Positions 19,333-28,161 of a stretch of DNA of 64,000 bases are shown here, piece by piece. The position numbers and the translations under genes are program-made. Below the pieces are notes generated by a model. It saw only the letters and a program-made list of their open reading frames with translations, ran no database searches and was not told where the DNA came from. Origin of the DNA: Psychrobacter maritimus (GTDB lineage: Bacteria; Pseudomonadota; Gammaproteobacteria; Pseudomonadales; Moraxellaceae); contig NZ_CAJHAJ010000001.1 of NCBI RefSeq assembly GCF_904846345.1, positions 186,001 to 250,000 on the forward strand. The letters are read 5' to 3'. Every line of letters begins with the position of its first letter. Position 1 is the first letter of the stretch.

Positions 19333-19541
19333 GAATAGCGGGATTAATAAGACATTAATGTCTGAGTGACAATATACTAATCGAAATGAGATTAATTATC
19401 AATACATTTATTTCGTGCAACCATGCAGCAAAATTATCACTTAATATTTACCTTTAGATAGCCATATTTAAGCAGAGTTTTAATCGCTTTTTATCGATTT
19501 ACTTTGATGATAGAGCAGCCCTACCCTAAAGCAGCTACCTC

Positions 19542-20294
19542 TTAGAGCAGCCACTGCCCTAAAATAACATTAACCGCCGCTTCCGTACGCAATATGCGCG
19601 GGCCTATATTGACCGCCGTGCAACCTTGCTCGGCAAGTAAGTCAATCTCATAATCAATCCAGCCGCCTTCGGCACCGATAAAAACCATACTGGGCAGTGT
19701 TGAGTTATGAAGAGGTTCAGGATTTTCTAGTAGTGGTTGCTGCATGTATTGCGCAAAAGACAGCACGCTATAAGGATGAGCAACGATGGCGCGATTGGTG
19801 ATTAAGCTTGCAAGCTCATCTTCAACAAAGGGTTTAAAGCGTTTTTGCAGACTAATTCGCGGCGCAACCGTATCGACGCCTTGTTGCAGCCCTTCTAACA
19901 CAAACTCGTCAAGGCGAGCCAACATCGGGCTTTGCCAATAGCTTTTTTGCGTACGATAGCTGTTGATAAGGATAATATCGTTGACGCCAAGCGCGGTCAT
20001 ATCCATGATTAGGCGGCGTAACACCTTTGGCCGTGGCAATGCCAGTACCACCGTAAGATTGAGCTTCGGTGGCAGATTGATGGTCAGCTGTATATGACTT
20101 AGCTGAATACTGTCAGGCGTAATATTTTTAATGATAGCGCTGCCAAGCTTGCCACCCAATTGGCCAATTTTTAACGTATCGCCCACTTTGGCAGTTAATA
20201 CTTTATTCACATGGGTAATTTGCGCCAAATTATTGATATATGCAGACGCATTATCATGTTGAAAGTTGGTTGCTGGCAATAATATACAGTTCAT
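19542..20294 (-). CDS. rsmE: 16S rRNA m3U1498 methyltransferase RsmE
   Basis: SPOUT-class methyltransferase that methylates U1498 of 16S rRNA. The diagnostic C-terminal knot is present: FIGAEGGWIDYEI, then NIGPRILRTEAAV. An N-terminal PUA-like domain contains the segment VGDTLKIGQLGGKLGS. 250 residues, normal length. It starts 8 bp after the waaA stop codon on the same strand, so the two are co-transcribed. Confidence 0.94.
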   Translation of the reverse strand: MNCILLPATNFQHDNASAYINNLAQITHVNKVLTAKVGDTLKIGQLGGKLGSAIIKNITPDSIQLSHIQLTINLPPKLNLTVVLALPRPKVLRRLIMDMTALGVNDIILINSYRTQKSYWQSPMLARLDEFVLEGLQQGVDTVAPRISLQKRFKPFVEDELASLITNRAIVAHPYSVLSFAQYMQQPLLENPEPLHNSTLPSMVFIGAEGGWIDYEIDLLAEQGCTAVNIGPRILRTEAAVNVILGQWLL

Positions 20295-20302
20295 AGCGTC
20301 AC

Positions 20303-21916
20303 TTATACCCCCTCTTGATTCACATCTTGATTCACATCTTGATTCAGTTCTGGATTCAGTTCTGGACTGAAAGGTGGTTTTGCGTATTGCTGAATCACAT
20401 CTTCAATCATCGATAACTGCCGATGTAAGACCGCTTGCTGCTGCTCCATCATTTCTGCACCCGCTTGCCCTGCTTGTTTTGCCAATTCCAAATGACTGAG
20501 CCAAAACTGTAGCTGCTGATAAAGCAAACTGTCATCATCGCTAGATGGCGGATTGGTCGCAATTTTCTGCTGCTGAGATAGCTGCTCATCAGTACCAATA
20601 GCGCTATAGAAAGCATTGTTTGGTTGATATAACGCCCCAACACTAGCGAGCTTATCAACCACGCTTTGGCAAGATTGGGTATAACTGCCCATCAATACCG
20701 GCGTCGCCACACTTGCCGGCTCAACGGGATTATGCCCACCAATATCGACTAATGAGCCGCCTACCAATGCCACATCCGCAAGCGCATACCAGCGCATCAA
20801 TTCACCCATACTATCAGCCAAATAAACTTGGGTATTTGGACTGATTGCATCCTCATCACTACGACGCGTCATCGTTAATCCTGACTTTTTAATCAGCTCT
20901 GCTACCTCATCGAAGCGCTCAGGATGCCTTGGAACGATAATTAACAACGTATCCGCTAATAGAGGATGAGAGATGATTTGCTGCTGCCATGATAATACTG
21001 TCTTTTCTTCACCGCTATGGGTACTTGCTGCTACCCAAATCGGGCGACCTGTGACGCCTAAATCTAAATCCAAGTATGCGCCATCATTTACTATTTCAGC
21101 TTCTTTGGCACCATTATCATCATTCAGCTTCGGGGTATTAATCACCCATTTCAGCGAGCCTGCCACGCGGATTTGCGCACTATGAGCGCCCAATTGCCGA
21201 AAGCGTTTTGCCGATTCATTATCCTGCGCAATAATCAAATTCAGATTTTTCATCATACTGGCACTGACCGCGCCAATTTTTTGATAACTTTTAAAAGAAG
21301 CAGCCGACAGCCGACCATTGACCAAAATACTTGGGATATCATGCTCGGACAACTTGGTCAAGATATTCGCCCAAAGCTCCGTTTCTACAAACATTGCCGC
21401 AACCGGTTGTACATGCGCTAAAAACGTTTCAATCACCGCAGGACTATCAACAGGAACATAGCTATGACTCAGACGACCTTGGGCAATATCATCGGCAAAG
21501 CGACTGGCACCGCGCGCAAAACCCGTCTGCGTGGTATTGGTCAACCATATCTGATAGCCTTTTGCTAATAGCGCATCAAGCAAGGGCGCGACGGTATTGG
21601 TCTCACCTAAAGATACCGCATGGCACCAAATGACTTTTTTGCCATTGCTATCTTTATAATTAGCATTTTCGTTGGCATTCGCATTAGATTTAATATTTGT
21701 ATCAGGCACGGGCGGCGCAGGATAGCGCTTACCAAAACGCTGCTCGACTTCTTGCTGATAATTATCACGCTTATGCGAGCGACGCCATACTTGCATACGA
21801 TATAGCGGTTTTAGCAAACCAATCGTCACTTGATAATAAACAGGTGGCTTATAAACGGCTCGGCTTGGCTGAGTCGACTTATCAAAAGAGGGTAAGGAAT
21901 TATCAGAAGATGGCAT
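20303..21916 (-). CDS. waaA: Kdo transferase WaaA
   Basis: Membrane-associated glycosyltransferase that adds 3-deoxy-D-manno-octulosonic acid to lipid IVA during LPS core synthesis. Recognisable segments are WCHAVSLGETNTVAPLL, the sugar-nucleotide region WVAASTHSGEE, IIVPRHPERF and GGSLVDIGGHNPVEPA. At 537 residues it is about 110 longer than E. coli WaaA. The extra length comes from an Asn-rich insert (about residues 73-90), an acidic/Ser insert and a C-terminal tail made of four-residue repeats (ELNP ELNQ DVNQ DVNQ) encoded by 12-bp DNA repeats. First gene of the waaA-rsmE unit. Confidence 0.93.
   Translation of the reverse strand: MPSSDNSLPSFDKSTQPSRAVYKPPVYYQVTIGLLKPLYRMQVWRRSHKRDNYQQEVEQRFGKRYPAPPVPDTNIKSNANANENANYKDSNGKKVIWCHAVSLGETNTVAPLLDALLAKGYQIWLTNTTQTGFARGASRFADDIAQGRLSHSYVPVDSPAVIETFLAHVQPVAAMFVETELWANILTKLSEHDIPSILVNGRLSAASFKSYQKIGAVSASMMKNLNLIIAQDNESAKRFRQLGAHSAQIRVAGSLKWVINTPKLNDDNGAKEAEIVNDGAYLDLDLGVTGRPIWVAASTHSGEEKTVLSWQQQIISHPLLADTLLIIVPRHPERFDEVAELIKKSGLTMTRRSDEDAISPNTQVYLADSMGELMRWYALADVALVGGSLVDIGGHNPVEPASVATPVLMGSYTQSCQSVVDKLASVGALYQPNNAFYSAIGTDEQLSQQQKIATNPPSSDDDSLLYQQLQFWLSHLELAKQAGQAGAEMMEQQQAVLHRQLSMIEDVIQQYAKPPFSPELNPELNQDVNQDVNQEGV
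20315..20365. repeat. 12-bp tandem repeat at 3' end of waaA
   Basis: Four consecutive 12-bp units begin at 20315, 20327, 20339 and 20351. The first two are TTGATTCACATC; the next two are variants ending in CAGTTC. A partial fifth follows. They encode the repetitive C-terminus of WaaA. Confidence 0.85.
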
Positions 21917-22102
21917 GAAGAAGCCCAGATTAGTAATGGATCGGACGATAGGAGGTGACGTTATAAAATGACAATAAAAAATGCCAATAAAAAACGCGCC
22001 AATTCTACCTGAATTTAATGCTAAACAATAGTTTTAAAGCACTCGCTATTAGAAACAAAAATTTAAGAATGAGAATTTAAAACCAGTATTTGACATAAAC
22101 AG

Positions 22103-23569
22103 CTAGACAATAATGAATATTAATATAGCAATAACAATGATTACCGCAAACAATAGCTGATAACGTTTGAGACTATGCTGCTCTTGCTTTTGTGTGCTGA
22201 TTAACGTTTGCGCTTGCTGCCATTGGCTCATCAAAATGGCCGCTTCTGCATGACCATTTTTGGCCGCTTGCTCAAGCCAGTATTTTCCATTAGTCATATC
22301 TTGCGGCACGCCAAATCCTTGATAGTACAACTTACTTAATAGGCGCTGGGCACGGCTGTCATCTTTGCTCGCCGCTTGCTTCACCCATTCAACCCCTGAC
22401 TCCATACCAGCTACTTTATCAGCATTTGCCCCTTCGCCAAGTAGCTCATACATCGCCAAACGTAGCATCGCAGCGCTATTACCCGCATGAGCAGCATCTT
22501 GCAATTTTGCTAGGGCTTGCTGCTTTGCTGCCAAATGCTGCTGTGAAAAGGTAACTTGCGCGCGGGGTTTATCTTGCTTAGCAATATGCTGCTCAAATTG
22601 ATCTAAGACTTTACAGGCTTGCTCGTATTCTGTCTTGCCAGCGGTTTGTGGTACTTCTATTTCATCAAGCTCTATGAGCAATTGGCTAAAAAGCTCTGGA
22701 GTTGGCGCGGGTTTTATTGTTGGTTTTATCTCTATTTCTTTTAACGCTGCTTCTTTTAACGCTGCTTGTGAAGATGCTACTGACGCAGTTTCTAATGGAG
22801 CAGTTGATGAAGCAGTTTTTGCTAATAGAGTATCTGCTTGGACAATTTCAGGTGTTGTTTGAAGCTCATTATAAGAAGTATGATTAACAGCATCAGTATT
22901 TGTCTGAATACTTTGGCGGCTATGTTGAGGTACTATTATTTCAGTTACTTCTTTAGTAGCATGCTCGGTAGCTATAGGTAATGCATGATGGCTATCAATG
23001 GCGTTTGGCAGTCTTGCACTCACTGCTTGGTATAGGCCGCTTGCCACTTGACTACCTTGCACCGATTGAAACGGCCGATCAATATGACCAAACAGCCGCA
23101 GCCCTATCGGCTCTAAGGCAAAAAATAGTGAGTCAGTCGCATTAGGCTTATCAGTATCCTCAACATCATTACGATAAACCACCGCCATATGCTGATAAAA
23201 ATCATCGGTCAGCAGCGGCAAGGCAGGATAACGCTTACGTAGCTCAAACTCACCGAACCAATGCGGCGTATACTGCCATTGCTGTGCCAATACGCGCCCT
23301 GCATAAAACGCTAAAAACACCATAAAATTACGATAGCGCTCATCTGCCAACAGCGCCGCCTCATCCCACGTGCCAGACTTCATCATGTCGCGGCGTATCT
23401 GCGACAGCAAGGTATCTATACGCTGTAAACTTGCCAGCGATTCATCGAGTCTGCAGTGATGCAATTCAGCTTCGTAAGCCATGCCGCCAGCGACGGGACG
23501 GCCAGCTAAGAAATCTTGCCAATAGCCTGCTGCAATATAATCAAGGGGCGTTAAGGGCGATGCAGACAT
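22103..23569 (-). CDS. Sel1-repeat protein with C-terminal membrane anchor
   Basis: A 488-residue protein of unknown function. The C-terminal third has Sel1/TPR-like repeats (AMLRLAMYELLGEGANAD, AQRLLSKLYYQGFGVPQD, KYWLEQAAKNGHAEAAILMSQ), which usually mediate protein interactions. The extreme C-terminus is one transmembrane helix (LLFAVIIVIAILIFIIV), suggesting a tail-anchored protein facing the cytosol. The N-terminal 180 residues are well ordered and unrecognised; the middle is a low-complexity Thr/Ala/Ser linker. Transcribed alone between cls and waaA. Confidence 0.75.
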   Translation of the reverse strand: MSASPLTPLDYIAAGYWQDFLAGRPVAGGMAYEAELHHCRLDESLASLQRIDTLLSQIRRDMMKSGTWDEAALLADERYRNFMVFLAFYAGRVLAQQWQYTPHWFGEFELRKRYPALPLLTDDFYQHMAVVYRNDVEDTDKPNATDSLFFALEPIGLRLFGHIDRPFQSVQGSQVASGLYQAVSARLPNAIDSHHALPIATEHATKEVTEIIVPQHSRQSIQTNTDAVNHTSYNELQTTPEIVQADTLLAKTASSTAPLETASVASSQAALKEAALKEIEIKPTIKPAPTPELFSQLLIELDEIEVPQTAGKTEYEQACKVLDQFEQHIAKQDKPRAQVTFSQQHLAAKQQALAKLQDAAHAGNSAAMLRLAMYELLGEGANADKVAGMESGVEWVKQAASKDDSRAQRLLSKLYYQGFGVPQDMTNGKYWLEQAAKNGHAEAAILMSQWQQAQTLISTQKQEQHSLKRYQLLFAVIIVIAILIFIIV

Positions 23570-23717
23570 AAGGCAAGCCTATCCTTTAAAAATTGAGTGC
23601 TTTTAAAAACTAAGATTTCAAAAAACAATCATAGAAGTGGTTATATAAGTAATTGTATAAGTGAGATGACAATAAAAATAAGTAGTTTACCTTAACTTAA
23701 AAGCGAAAGCGAAAGCG

Positions 23718-25370
23718 CTACAATAAAGGACTAAATAAGCGCACCACATTATCAAATAAGCGCTCTGCCCCGTGGCGCTCTTGCCACTCTTCTAAGCCTA
23801 AAAAATGACAGCTTTGTAAGTAGACTTCTTGACAGTCAGCAACCTGCGCGACCATTTCTGGCGTATAAATCGCTAAGCTAACTTCCATATTCAAATAAAA
23901 GCTGCGCATATCGATATTTACCGTGCCAAACAGACAATAATCATCGTCAATAACCACGGTTTTTGCATGCAGCAGTCCGCCTTTAAATAAAGCAATGGTC
24001 ACCCCTGCTTCGAGCAGTTCTTGATAATACGCTTGGGAAGCGTGCTGCACCAAAAACGAATCCACCTTTTCGGGCACAATAATCGTCACCTCGACCCCAC
24101 GTTTGGCAGCAGTAGTCAGCGCCCCTGATAAAGCTTCATCGGGGACAAAATATGGCGTGGTAATACGAATACGTTTATTGGCGCGGTGAATCACCGTCAC
24201 CAACGTATTATAAATCACATGCGCCGTCACTTGCGGTGCCGAAGGTATCAGCTGCGCTAGCACATCCTCGACTACGGGCATGCGCGGTATCAAAATCGAT
24301 GTTGAGCCAATCTCTGGCGGCTCATCAGAATCAACAAGCTCGTCTAAAACTTTGACGCGACTATTGATATCGTTAATGGTCGGGTGCATGACATAAAGCT
24401 TACGGGTATAGGTATTCACGCGGTGATTAAGCGCGTCTAGATTGTCTTTATTTTCCGCCCCGATATCGGTGACCACTACTTTGGCCATCGCTGTGGCAAT
24501 ATTCATCGGCTCTTGACTGAAACTACGTATCGCTACATCAATCCATTGACCAACATTTTTATTCTGTTTAAAAAACTTCGGGTCAACCAAGTTAAAGCTA
24601 CCGATATAGCCTATATGTTCGTCAATGACGATAATCTTGCGATGATTACGCAAATCGGAGCGCTTAAACAAAGTTTTAAATAATCCCACCGGTAGCGACT
24701 GGTGTACAAAAACCCCAGCCTCTTCTAACATCCGATGCTGTTTGCTATTAAAAAAGCTAAAACTCCCTACACTGTCTGCCAAAATATGACACTCTACACC
24801 GCGCTGCGCCGCTGCCATTAGCGCTTCCATGACATCGAGTATCTGACCTTTTGGATAAATAATATAAAACTCCATCAGGATAATGCGCTGGGCGGCATTA
24901 ATGTCTTCAATCAAGCGCCCAAAGATAGCACTCGGCGTGGTCAACAACTGCATTTGATGGTCAGGAAATACCCCAAACCCTGTCCAGCGTGTGCCTATTT
25001 TACTGACACCGCGGTAGTTATCAGGCAGCAGCTCTTGTCCTTCATCAAATACCAGCTGCTCACGCTTAGCCATATCATTCATCAGTAGCCGCGCCTGATT
25101 CATACGCTCACGATAACGCCGCCCAATCATTGGCTCACCTAGGAGTATATAAGCGATAAAGCCAACCAAAGGCAAAGTATAAAGCACGGCAACCCAAGCA
25201 ATCGACACCCCGATATTGCGCTGCACCGAGACAATACGCAGCGTCATGACTATCATGAGAATCACGTGCAATATCAGACCCAATCCAGCAAACTCTCCTA
25301 CCGACCATGTGGTAAAGTAGTCTTCAATAGAAAGCGCTTCTATATTAAAATTATCTATGCTCGCCTCCAT
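23718..25370 (-). CDS. cls: Cardiolipin synthase
   Basis: Phospholipase D-superfamily membrane enzyme that condenses phosphatidylglycerol into cardiolipin. Two HKD motifs are intact: HRKIIVIDEHIGYIGSFN in the first half and HAKTVVIDDDYCLFGTVN in the second. Two transmembrane helices at the N-terminus (LGLILHVILMIVMTL and AWVAVLYTLPLVGFIAYILL) anchor it, as in ClsA. 550 residues, somewhat longer than E. coli ClsA (486), with an insert between the two PLD domains. ATG at 25370. Confidence 0.93.
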   Translation of the reverse strand: MEASIDNFNIEALSIEDYFTTWSVGEFAGLGLILHVILMIVMTLRIVSVQRNIGVSIAWVAVLYTLPLVGFIAYILLGEPMIGRRYRERMNQARLLMNDMAKREQLVFDEGQELLPDNYRGVSKIGTRWTGFGVFPDHQMQLLTTPSAIFGRLIEDINAAQRIILMEFYIIYPKGQILDVMEALMAAAQRGVECHILADSVGSFSFFNSKQHRMLEEAGVFVHQSLPVGLFKTLFKRSDLRNHRKIIVIDEHIGYIGSFNLVDPKFFKQNKNVGQWIDVAIRSFSQEPMNIATAMAKVVVTDIGAENKDNLDALNHRVNTYTRKLYVMHPTINDINSRVKVLDELVDSDEPPEIGSTSILIPRMPVVEDVLAQLIPSAPQVTAHVIYNTLVTVIHRANKRIRITTPYFVPDEALSGALTTAAKRGVEVTIIVPEKVDSFLVQHASQAYYQELLEAGVTIALFKGGLLHAKTVVIDDDYCLFGTVNIDMRSFYLNMEVSLAIYTPEMVAQVADCQEVYLQSCHFLGLEEWQERHGAERLFDNVVRLFSPLL

Positions 25371-25601
25371 GACCCTATATCACTCAAACTATTTACCTAT
25401 TTATTAACCAGCTGGCTTATTAAGTAGACGCCTTTTAAGTAGACGCCTTGTTAACGAGATGCCAAAAGCATTATCAGTATAGTAGCTTTTAGCAAGCACG
25501 CAATAGCTAACTGTATCGTCTGACACTCACTTTATTTATGCCTTAATTTGACCGTTAATAAAGGTTAACAACCACAATTTTAAAAATACTTGAAATAATA
25601 T
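25371..25601. other. Region between cls and the tRNA operon
   Basis: Non-coding. It contains a perfect tandem duplication of TTAAGTAGACGCCTT (25420-25434 and 25435-25449), and otherwise AT-rich sequence in which the cls promoter should lie. No gene seen. Confidence 0.6.
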
Positions 25602-25629
25602 TTGACAGCCATGCGTAAATGTATATAAT
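25602..25629 (+). promoter_or_regulatory. Promoter of tRNA-Val/tRNA-Asp operon
   Basis: A consensus TTGACA (25602-25607) and consensus TATAAT (25624-25629) are separated by 16 bp. It is the strongest-looking promoter in the window, fitting a stable-RNA operon. Confidence 0.85.
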
Positions 25630-25834
25630 ACACACCCACAGAGCGAGGCTTTAGTTAGTTCTCTTCTGTTGAAAGTTATTCAAAGGGTGACAACTTTGAA
25701 TGTTAAAACTTTCAGGAAATCCTCTTTAAAGGATTTCAGTAATACCTAGTTTGGATGCGTAGTTTCCTAGAATTTACGACAATATAAATTCTCTTGCGCT
25801 CGGACGAAGCAGTGCTTCGTTTTATCCTCGCTCA
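25630..25834 (+). ncRNA. Structured leader of tRNA-Val/Asp transcript
   Basis: About 200 nt between promoter and tRNA-Val without an ORF. Three hairpins are visible: an ATTCAAAG/CTTTGAAT stem nested within GAAAGTT/AACTTTC (about 25670-25712), GAAATCCT/AGGATTTC (about 25717-25738), and ACGAAGC/GCTTCGT near 25804-25820 followed by TTTT. The function is unknown; it could be a processed leader, a separate small RNA, or contain an attenuator. Confidence 0.45.
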
Positions 25835-25910
25835 GGGTGATTAGCTCAGTTGGTAGAGCGTCTGCCTTACACGCAGAATGTCGGCGGTTCGAATCCGTCA
25901 TCACCCACCA
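25835..25910 (+). tRNA. tRNA-Val (TAC anticodon)
   Basis: The 76-nt tRNA has acceptor GGGTGAT/ATCACCC, discriminator A and encoded CCA. The anticodon stem CTGCC loop TTACACG-type arrangement gives anticodon TAC (valine). T loop is TTCGAAT. First tRNA of a two-gene operon. Confidence 0.97.
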
Positions 25911-25974
25911 CTATTTAGTATAGTGTTACTCTTAAGTAGTAAGCTAAGTGGCTAAATAAACTAAAACGACCTCA

Positions 25975-26051
25975 GCAGCGGTAGTTCAGTTGGTTAGAAT
26001 ACCGGCCTGTCACGCCGGGGGTCGCGGGTTCGAGTCCCGTCCGCTGCGCCA
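25975..26051 (+). tRNA. tRNA-Asp (GTC anticodon)
   Basis: The 77-nt tRNA has acceptor GCAGCGG/CCGCTGC, discriminator G and encoded CCA. The anticodon loop CTGTCAC carries GTC (aspartate). T loop is TTCGAGT. It lies 64 nt after tRNA-Val and is followed by a strong terminator. Confidence 0.97.
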
Positions 26052-26093
26052 TATTTAAAACGAATTTAAACTCTCGAGTTTAAGCAAGTTTCG

Positions 26094-26124
26094 CCTCAAG
26101 TATTCGTTTACTTGAGGTTTTTTT
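26094..26124 (+). terminator. Terminator of tRNA-Val/Asp operon
   Basis: Perfect 9-bp stem CCTCAAGTA/TACTTGAGG with a 6-nt loop and seven T residues. Confidence 0.92.
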
Positions 26125-26193
26125 GTGCTTGTTGATTGTTATCAGCTATTAACTATTACTTAGAACTTATCATTTTATCTAGAAAAATTTTCA

Positions 26194-26631
26194 CTAAAAT
26201 CCCGTACGGAACAGCGTACCGACCACAACGAATGCCACTGAAAGTAGGGTCACCAAAATAATATTAGCGGCAAATCCATTCAAATTGTTGACTGATAAGC
26301 GTGGTATTACCCTAAAACGTGCGTGCATAGCGACGACAGCCGTCAGCAATAATAATATCATCTTGATACCAATCAATACGCTAATGTCATTATCAAAAGC
26401 AAACCATGCGCTCACATCGGGTAGCATTCTATATGCCATCCACAATCCAGTGATAATTTGAATAGCCAAAGCTGGCATACCAATTTTTTCAAACTGCCCC
26501 TCAAATTGTAACAACGCCTCTAAATTACGTGAAGTTAGTACTTTAGGCAGCACCACTAATGCTAGTATTAAATGACCACCTGTCCATATTGCTGCGCCAA
26601 GTAGGTGCAGAATTAATAGATAGTTGAACAT
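26194..26631 (-). CDS. CopD-like four-helix membrane protein
   Basis: A 145-residue inner-membrane protein with four hydrophobic segments. The start (LLILHLLGAAIWTGGHLIL) with two membrane histidines and the central GMPALAIQIITGLWMAYRM match small proteins annotated as CopD-like (copper resistance D domain). The histidines could bind haem or copper, but no function is established for the short members. It is divergent from a hemerythrin-domain gene, 59 bp apart, suggesting co-regulation. The start has no strong ribosome binding site. Confidence 0.75.
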   Translation of the reverse strand: MFNYLLILHLLGAAIWTGGHLILALVVLPKVLTSRNLEALLQFEGQFEKIGMPALAIQIITGLWMAYRMLPDVSAWFAFDNDISVLIGIKMILLLLTAVVAMHARFRVIPRLSVNNLNGFAANIILVTLLSVAFVVVGTLFRTGF

Positions 26632-26690
26632 ACCGTATCACTCCAAATAATTAACCAATCATGATTTATTAAAAAATTAAGGTTTTAATT

Positions 26691-27170
26691 ATGAAACGCG
26701 CCAATCAATTACAGCCATTATCGCGCCAACATCATCTTGGACTTAACCTGTCGCGCCATGCGAAAGAATGCTTGGATAAACCCGAAGAGATTGTCAAGCA
26801 CTGGCACAATCTCACCTCCTATATTAACGATATGCAATATCATTTCCAAATTGAAGATAACTTAATCGCTCATGCCTTAGAACCATATCGTAACACTCAA
26901 CCTGATGTTGCCTCGGTACTCGACACCCTTGACGGACAACATAAGCAATTATATAAAATAATAAATGAAGTTGAAGCGTCACAAAAATCTGGGAATAAAG
27001 ACATCACAGTCGCGCAGGTCAAAGCGCTTGGCACCCTATTATACGACCATATCCGATTTGAAGAGCGAGCGTTATATCCTGCGGTAGAAAAATACCTGAC
27101 AGAAGCAGAGTTAGATGCTGTTTATGAAGCCAGTCCAGATAGCATTAAGCGCCCTGATGAGGATCGCTAA
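26691..27170 (+). CDS. Hemerythrin-domain protein
   Basis: A 159-residue cytosolic protein with a four-helix bundle expected to hold a di-iron centre. Ligand-type residues are visible in order: QHHLGLNLSRH, HFQIEDNLIAHAL, LDGQHKQL and DHIRFEERALYP (HxxxE). Family members store or sense O2, act on NO or iron-sulfur damage, or are unassigned; this one is of the HHE type and cannot be narrowed further. Start is supported by AAGG upstream (TTAAGGTTTTAATT before ATG). It ends before a bidirectional terminator shared with orn. Confidence 0.88.
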   Translation: MKRANQLQPLSRQHHLGLNLSRHAKECLDKPEEIVKHWHNLTSYINDMQYHFQIEDNLIAHALEPYRNTQPDVASVLDTLDGQHKQLYKIINEVEASQKSGNKDITVAQVKALGTLLYDHIRFEERALYPAVEKYLTEAELDAVYEASPDSIKRPDEDR

Positions 27171-27223
27171 TCCATTTATATGAGAGTTAATCCAAGACCA
27201 GTTAAATAAAATATTGATTAAAC

Positions 27224-27282
27224 AAAAAGCCCGCAAAGAAACGAGCCATATTTTGGTATTCGTTTCATTTGCGGGCTTTTTT
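27224..27282. terminator. Bidirectional terminator between hemerythrin gene and orn
   Basis: Long stem AAAAAGCCCGC / GCGGGCTTTTTT continued by AAACGA/TCGTTT around an AT-rich loop. It lies between convergent genes and has A-run and T-run on both sides. Confidence 0.9.
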
Positions 27283-27354
27283 AGCGGCTTGATAGGTTGT
27301 ACGGACTTATGGTTAAAGCAGTATTTTTAAGACATCAACCTTTAACACTAGACT

Positions 27355-27942
27355 CTAAGGCATTAATTTAAAAAAGTGCTGACGATAGTGTTTTAGCTCA
27401 CGAATAGAGTCGCGAATATCGTCTAACGCTAAATGACTGCCGCCTTTTTCAAAATTTCTCAAAATATCAGGACGCCAGCGGAAGCAAAGCTCTTTAATTG
27501 ATGACACATCAAGGTTACGATAATGGAAAAAACGCTCAAGCTCAGGCATTTGGCGCGCCATAAAGCGACGATCTTGGCAGATTGAGTTGCCGCACATAGG
27601 CGATTTACCACTATCAACCCATTTGTTTAAAAACTTAATGGTTTCCGCTTCGGCCTCTGCCAATGTCACCGTACTACGGCGCACACGGTCGACCAATCCT
27701 GATTGACCATGCTGCTTAGTATTCCAGTCATCCATTTTATTTAATACTTGATCTGATACCTTGATGGCAAACACCGGTCCTTCAGCAAGGACGTTTAAAT
27801 CCTCATCCGTCACCACGGTAGCAATCTCGATAATCTCATCGTTTACGGTATCAAGCCCGGTCATTTCTAGGTCAATCCATACCAGCCCTTTTTTACCTTG
27901 GTTTTTGATTTTAATTTTATTGGGATGGTCGTCGGTACTCAT
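27355..27942 (-). CDS. orn: Oligoribonuclease
   Basis: DEDD-family 3'-5' exonuclease that degrades the shortest RNAs, including pGpG from cyclic-di-GMP turnover. It begins [12 protein letters not shown] (first two acidic ligands) and contains the [17 protein letters not shown] region and [14 protein letters not shown] (last Asp and His). The start at 27942 (MSTDDHP) is chosen because AGGA lies six bases upstream and the product (195 residues) has family length; the frame is open for 18 more codons upstream. Divergent from rsgA, as commonly seen in gammaproteobacteria. Confidence 0.95.
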   Translation of the reverse strand: MSTDDHPNKIKIKNQGKKGLVWIDLEMTGLDTVNDEIIEIATVVTDEDLNVLAEGPVFAIKVSDQVLNKMDDWNTKQHGQSGLVDRVRRSTVTLAEAEAETIKFLNKWVDSGKSPMCGNSICQDRRFMARQMPELERFFHYRNLDVSSIKELCFRWRPDILRNFEKGGSHLALDDIRDSIRELKHYRQHFFKLMP

Positions 27943-28161
27943 AAAATATCCTATGGTCAATAAATTTTGGAACAACTTGCGAGCAATGTTAGCCAATTAA
28001 ACTAACTATAAATGGTCGTGCTCAAATCATATATTTTGCGCTTGGTTGGCTATAATGTCTAAAACATTACAAAACCACTATCTGCTAGCGGCGCTTTAGG
28101 CTGTATGTTAGCAAATTTTCACGCTACACTTAGCAATATTTTTTTAATAGGTTCAAAACCC

